Source: an uncultured Eubacteriales bacterium (GTDB taxonomy: Bacteria; Bacillota; Clostridia; Christensenellales; CAG-138). Taken from it: a DNA stretch of 32,922 nt. The translations under genes and the position numbers were made by a program. The stretch spans positions 11,778-44,699 of the forward strand of contig CADBYI010000017.1 of the NCBI GenBank assembly GCA_902798825.1, written 5' to 3'. The notes under the pieces are model-generated. The model was not told the DNA's origin. It saw only the letters and a program-made list of their open reading frames with translations, and did no database searches. This document shows, piece by piece, positions 30,263-32,922 of the stretch (the stretch's first letter is position 1; every line of letters starts with the position of its first letter).

Positions 30263-31984
30263 ATGATTCGTACGCATGTAATGATCTGTGGCGGTACGGG
30301 CTGTACCAAGGTCGTGCGCACCGGCTGCTTCGGCCTTTGCGAAATGGGCCCCGTCATGATCGTCTACCCCGATGGCACTTTCTACTCCCGGGTGAAGGTT
30401 TCCGACGTGCCCGAAATCGCTTCCGAGCACCTGCTGAAGGGTCGTATCGTGGAGCGCTTGGTCCATCGGGATGCCGAGGGCGGCAAGAACGTGGAAGTCC
30501 CCACGCTGAAGGACATCGAGTTCTACAAGCCCCAGCTTCGTGTGGCCCTGCGCAACTGCGGCGTCATCAATCCCGAGGACGTGGAGGAGTACATCGCCAT
30601 GGACGGCTACGCCGCTCTGGGCAAGGTCCTCACCGAGATGACTCCCGAGCAGGTCATCGACGAAATCACCAAGTCCGGCCTCCGGGGCCGCGGCGGCGCC
30701 GGCTTCCCCACCGGCAAGAAGTGGCTGTTCGCCTCCTTCAACAAGACCCCCCACAAGTACGTGGTCTGTAACGCCGACGAGGGCGACCCCGGCGCGTTCA
30801 TGGATCGTTCCGTCCTGGAAGGCGATCCCCACGCCATTCTGGAAGCCATGTGCATCGCCGGCTACGCCATCGATGCCCATCAGGGCTATATCTACGTCCG
30901 TGCCGAGTATCCCATCGCCGTGCACCGTCTGCAGATCGCCATCAAGCAGGCCCGTGAATATGGCCTGCTGGGCAAGAACATCTTCGGCACCGGCTTCGAT
31001 TTCGACATCGACGTGCGTCTGGGCGCCGGCGCCTTCGTGTGCGGCGAAGAAACCGCGCTGCTGACCTCCATCGAGGGCAACCGCGGCGAGCCCAAGACCA
31101 AGCCGCCGTTCCCCGCCAACAAGGGCCTCTTCGGCCAGCCCACCATCATCAACAACGTGGAAACCCTGGCCAATATCCCCCAGATCATCCTCAAGGGCGC
31201 CGACTGGTTCGCTTCCATGGGTACCGAGGGCAGCAAGGGCACCAAGGTGTTCGCTTTGGGCGGCAAGATCAACAACACCGGTCTGGTGGAAGTGCCTCTG
31301 GGTACCACCCTCCGTCAGATCATCTACGATATCGGCGGCGGCATCCCCGACGGCAAGGAGTTCAAGGCGGTGCAGACCGGCGGTCCTTCCGGTGGCTGTA
31401 TCCCTGCCAAGTATCTGGATCTGCCCATCGATTACGAGAACCTGAAGAGCATCGGCGCCATGATGGGTTCCGGCGGTATGATCGTCATGGACGAGACCAC
31501 CTGCATGGTGGACGTGGCCCGGTTCTATCTTGACTTCACCGTGGACGAGAGCTGCGGCAAATGCGTACCCTGCCGTATCGGCACCCGCCGCTTGCTGGAG
31601 ATGCTGGACAAGATCACCAGCGGCAACGGCACGCTGGAGGACCTGGACAAGATGGAGGAGCTGTGCAAGTACATCCAGGCCAACGCCCTCTGCGCCCTGG
31701 GTCAGACGGCTCCCAACCCCGTGCTCTCCACGCTGAAGTTCTTCCGGGATGAGTACGAGGCCCACGTGGTCGAAAAGCGCTGCCCCGCCGGCGTGTGCAA
31801 GAAGCTCCTGCACTATGAGATCGATCCTGACAAGTGTCGCGGCTGCACGGCTTGCGCCCGCAAGTGCCCCGTGAACGCCATCAACGGCGTTGTGAAGCAG
31901 CCCCACGTCATCGACCAGGCCAAGTGCATCAAGTGCGGTACCTGTATGGATACCTGCCGCTTCGGTGCCATCAGCAAGAAATAA
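30263..31984 (+). CDS. hydB: NuoF-like NADH-binding subunit HydB, shortened N-terminal domain
   Basis: The 573-residue flavoprotein oxidises or reduces NAD(H) in HydABC. It has the glycine-rich GRGGAGFPTGKKW, FMN-binding CNADEGDPGAFMDR and GAGAFVCGEETALL, the [4Fe-4S] motif CGKCVPCRIGTRRL with a later Cys in ALCALGQT, and a C-terminal pair of [4Fe-4S] motifs (CRGCTACARKCP, CIKCGTCMDTCR). The N-terminal [2Fe-2S] domain is odd: CGGTGC (Cys9, Cys14) is followed after only seven residues by TGCFGLC (Cys22, Cys26), whereas relatives have about 30 more residues between. ATG 30263 fits the GGAGG site; the TTG at 30257 is too close to it. Confidence 0.93.
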   Translation: MIRTHVMICGGTGCTKVVRTGCFGLCEMGPVMIVYPDGTFYSRVKVSDVPEIASEHLLKGRIVERLVHRDAEGGKNVEVPTLKDIEFYKPQLRVALRNCGVINPEDVEEYIAMDGYAALGKVLTEMTPEQVIDEITKSGLRGRGGAGFPTGKKWLFASFNKTPHKYVVCNADEGDPGAFMDRSVLEGDPHAILEAMCIAGYAIDAHQGYIYVRAEYPIAVHRLQIAIKQAREYGLLGKNIFGTGFDFDIDVRLGAGAFVCGEETALLTSIEGNRGEPKTKPPFPANKGLFGQPTIINNVETLANIPQIILKGADWFASMGTEGSKGTKVFALGGKINNTGLVEVPLGTTLRQIIYDIGGGIPDGKEFKAVQTGGPSGGCIPAKYLDLPIDYENLKSIGAMMGSGGMIVMDETTCMVDVARFYLDFTVDESCGKCVPCRIGTRRLLEMLDKITSGNGTLEDLDKMEELCKYIQANALCALGQTAPNPVLSTLKFFRDEYEAHVVEKRCPAGVCKKLLHYEIDPDKCRGCTACARKCPVNAINGVVKQPHVIDQAKCIKCGTCMDTCRFGAISKK

Positions 31985-31995
31985 GGAGGAATTCC

Positions 31996-32922
31996 ATGGA
32001 TACTGTTCATGTAAAGATCAACGGGATCGAAGTTGAGGTCCCTTCTGATTACACTGTTCTGATGGCGGCGGAGAAGGCCGGGGTCCATATCCCCACGCTC
32101 TGCTATCTGAAGGACGTTAACGCCATCGGCGCCTGCCGTATGTGCGTGGTCGAGGTGAAGGGCGCCCGCGCCAATCCCGTGGCCTGCCTCCAGCAGGTGG
32201 CCGAGGGGATGGAGGTGCAGACCAACACCCCCGCTCTGCGTGCCTCCCGTAAGATGACGCTGGAGCTCATGCTCTCCAACCACCGGATGGATTGCCTTGG
32301 CTGCGTCCGCTCCACCAACTGCGAGCTGCAAACCCTGGCCCAGGAATACGGCGCTGACCCCGACAAGTTCCGTCCCGCCGAGCCCATGCTACCGGATCTG
32401 GACGAGTCCGCCATCCATCTGGTCCGCGACAACAGCAAGTGCATCCTGTGCCGTCGCTGCATCGCGGTCTGCAAGAACGTGCAGCACGCCCACGTCATCG
32501 GCGCCAGCATGCGCGGCTACAAGACCCACGTTTCCAGCCCCTTCGAGATGCCCCTGGCCGACACCAGCTGCGTGAACTGCGGCCAGTGCATCCAGGTGTG
32601 CCCCACCGGCGCGCTCACCGAGCGGGACGACACCGATAAGGTCTGGAAGGCTCTGTCCGATCCCACCAAGCATGTGGTCATTGCCCCCGCACCCTCCGTC
32701 CGCGTTCAGATCGGCGAGTGCTTCGGGATGCCCATGGGCTCCAACGTGGAGGGCAAGCTCATCGCGGCCTGCCGCCGGTTGGGCTTCGACAAGGTGTTCG
32801 ACGTGGATAACGCCGCCGACGTGACCATCATGGAGGAAGGCACCGAGCTGATCCAGCGCATCCAGAACGGCGGTCCGCTGCCTCAGATCACCTCCTGCAG
32901 CCCTGGCTGGATCAAGTTCTGC
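31996..32922 (+). CDS. hydA: [FeFe] hydrogenase catalytic subunit HydA, N-terminal part
   Basis: The frame runs off the window after 309 residues. Domains in order are a [2Fe-2S] ferredoxin (Cys36, 47, 50, 64), a His-Cys [4Fe-4S] motif (His96, Cys100, 103, 109), two [4Fe-4S] motifs (Cys149/152/155/159 and Cys192/195/198/202) and the start of the H-cluster domain. The first H-cluster loop reads TSCSPGW (299-305) rather than TSCCPGW, a variant I recall from NAD(P)-linked enzymes. With HydB and HydC it should form a (probably bifurcating) NADH/ferredoxin-dependent hydrogenase. ATG 31996 has AAGGAGG 6 nt upstream. Confidence 0.95.
   Translation, partial: MDTVHVKINGIEVEVPSDYTVLMAAEKAGVHIPTLCYLKDVNAIGACRMCVVEVKGARANPVACLQQVAEGMEVQTNTPALRASRKMTLELMLSNHRMDCLGCVRSTNCELQTLAQEYGADPDKFRPAEPMLPDLDESAIHLVRDNSKCILCRRCIAVCKNVQHAHVIGASMRGYKTHVSSPFEMPLADTSCVNCGQCIQVCPTGALTERDDTDKVWKALSDPTKHVVIAPAPSVRVQIGECFGMPMGSNVEGKLIAACRRLGFDKVFDVDNAADVTIMEEGTELIQRIQNGGPLPQITSCSPGWIKFC

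Noticed and set aside
29609..31906. A 765-codon open frame on the minus strand across hydB and the end of the second GHKL gene
   Set aside because: It is antisense to two strongly supported genes; its His/Gly/Ala/Val-rich product has no motif and reflects the GC-rich codon pattern of the real strand.
32389..32673. Minus- and plus-frame short ORFs over hydA
   Set aside because: The in-frame reading from 31996 gives the full set of ferredoxin and hydrogenase motifs; the others are shadows.
32893..32913. TSCSPGW in HydA as evidence of an inactive hydrogenase
   Set aside because: I recall this variant from ordinary NAD(P)-linked [FeFe] hydrogenases, and the rest of the H-cluster domain lies outside the window, so loss of activity cannot be argued.

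Overview
The window looks like a chromosome fragment from a spore-forming, fermentative Clostridia-type Firmicute. The grounds are a sporulation sigma factor (SigG), AGGAGG-type ribosome binding sites, an operon for a multi-subunit NAD-linked [FeFe] hydrogenase, and lipoprotein or membrane-anchored enzymes with Thr/Pro-rich linkers. I cannot name a genus. The backbone is GC-rich. The stretch from about 12.05 to 24.5 kb is visibly more AT-rich and differs in gene content, so I read it as an integrated mobile element.

Left backbone (1-12.0 kb). It holds the end of an unrecognised gene followed by a divergent FolD-like enzyme, then leftward genes for a DUF445 membrane protein, a small membrane protein and a phosphodiester glycosidase. 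Next come sigG, a DAACS-family transporter overlapping a class I aminotransferase, a phosphopantetheinyl transferase, a secreted metallophosphoesterase lipoprotein, rmuC, a second phosphodiester glycosidase, and a TtcA-type tRNA-thiolation enzyme. Three genes here have a good sigma-A promoter whose -10 box ends only 6-8 nt before the start codon, which suggests leaderless or nearly leaderless messages.

Island (about 12.05-24.5 kb). The left half is a one-direction cargo block: an ECF-type sigma factor, its probable membrane anti-sigma factor, two small secreted proteins with elaborate upstream signals, a lipoprotein, two ABC permeases and an ABC ATPase. It reads as a self-contained envelope-stress, peptide-export or immunity cassette that I do not recognise as a described system. 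A leftward AAA/STAND-type ATPase follows. Then comes a 1-kb non-coding tract with a 133-bp near-identical direct repeat rich in hairpins and three related 15-bp palindromes. The right end carries a ParB-like protein, a ribbon-helix-helix (MobC-like) protein, a TnpW-like small protein and a large TnpX-type serine recombinase. The island is bracketed by a roughly 31-bp imperfect inverted repeat (12024-12055 and 24514-24544) lying between two convergent backbone genes.

Right backbone (24.5-32.9 kb). After a leftward SH3-domain protein comes a long rightward hydrogenase operon with a clear promoter and two palindromes next to it. The gene order is NuoE-like (HydC), DRTGG protein, SpoIIAB-like ATPase, HydS-type sensory [FeFe]-hydrogenase-like protein, second DRTGG-like protein, PHP phosphoesterase, second GHKL ATPase, [2Fe-2S] protein, NuoF-like (HydB) and HydA (cut by the window end). 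HydABC would couple NADH and ferredoxin oxidation to H2 formation, while HydS, the DRTGG proteins, the GHKL ATPases and the PHP protein look like an H2- or redox-sensing arm. HydB has lost about 25-30 residues from its N-terminal [2Fe-2S] domain.
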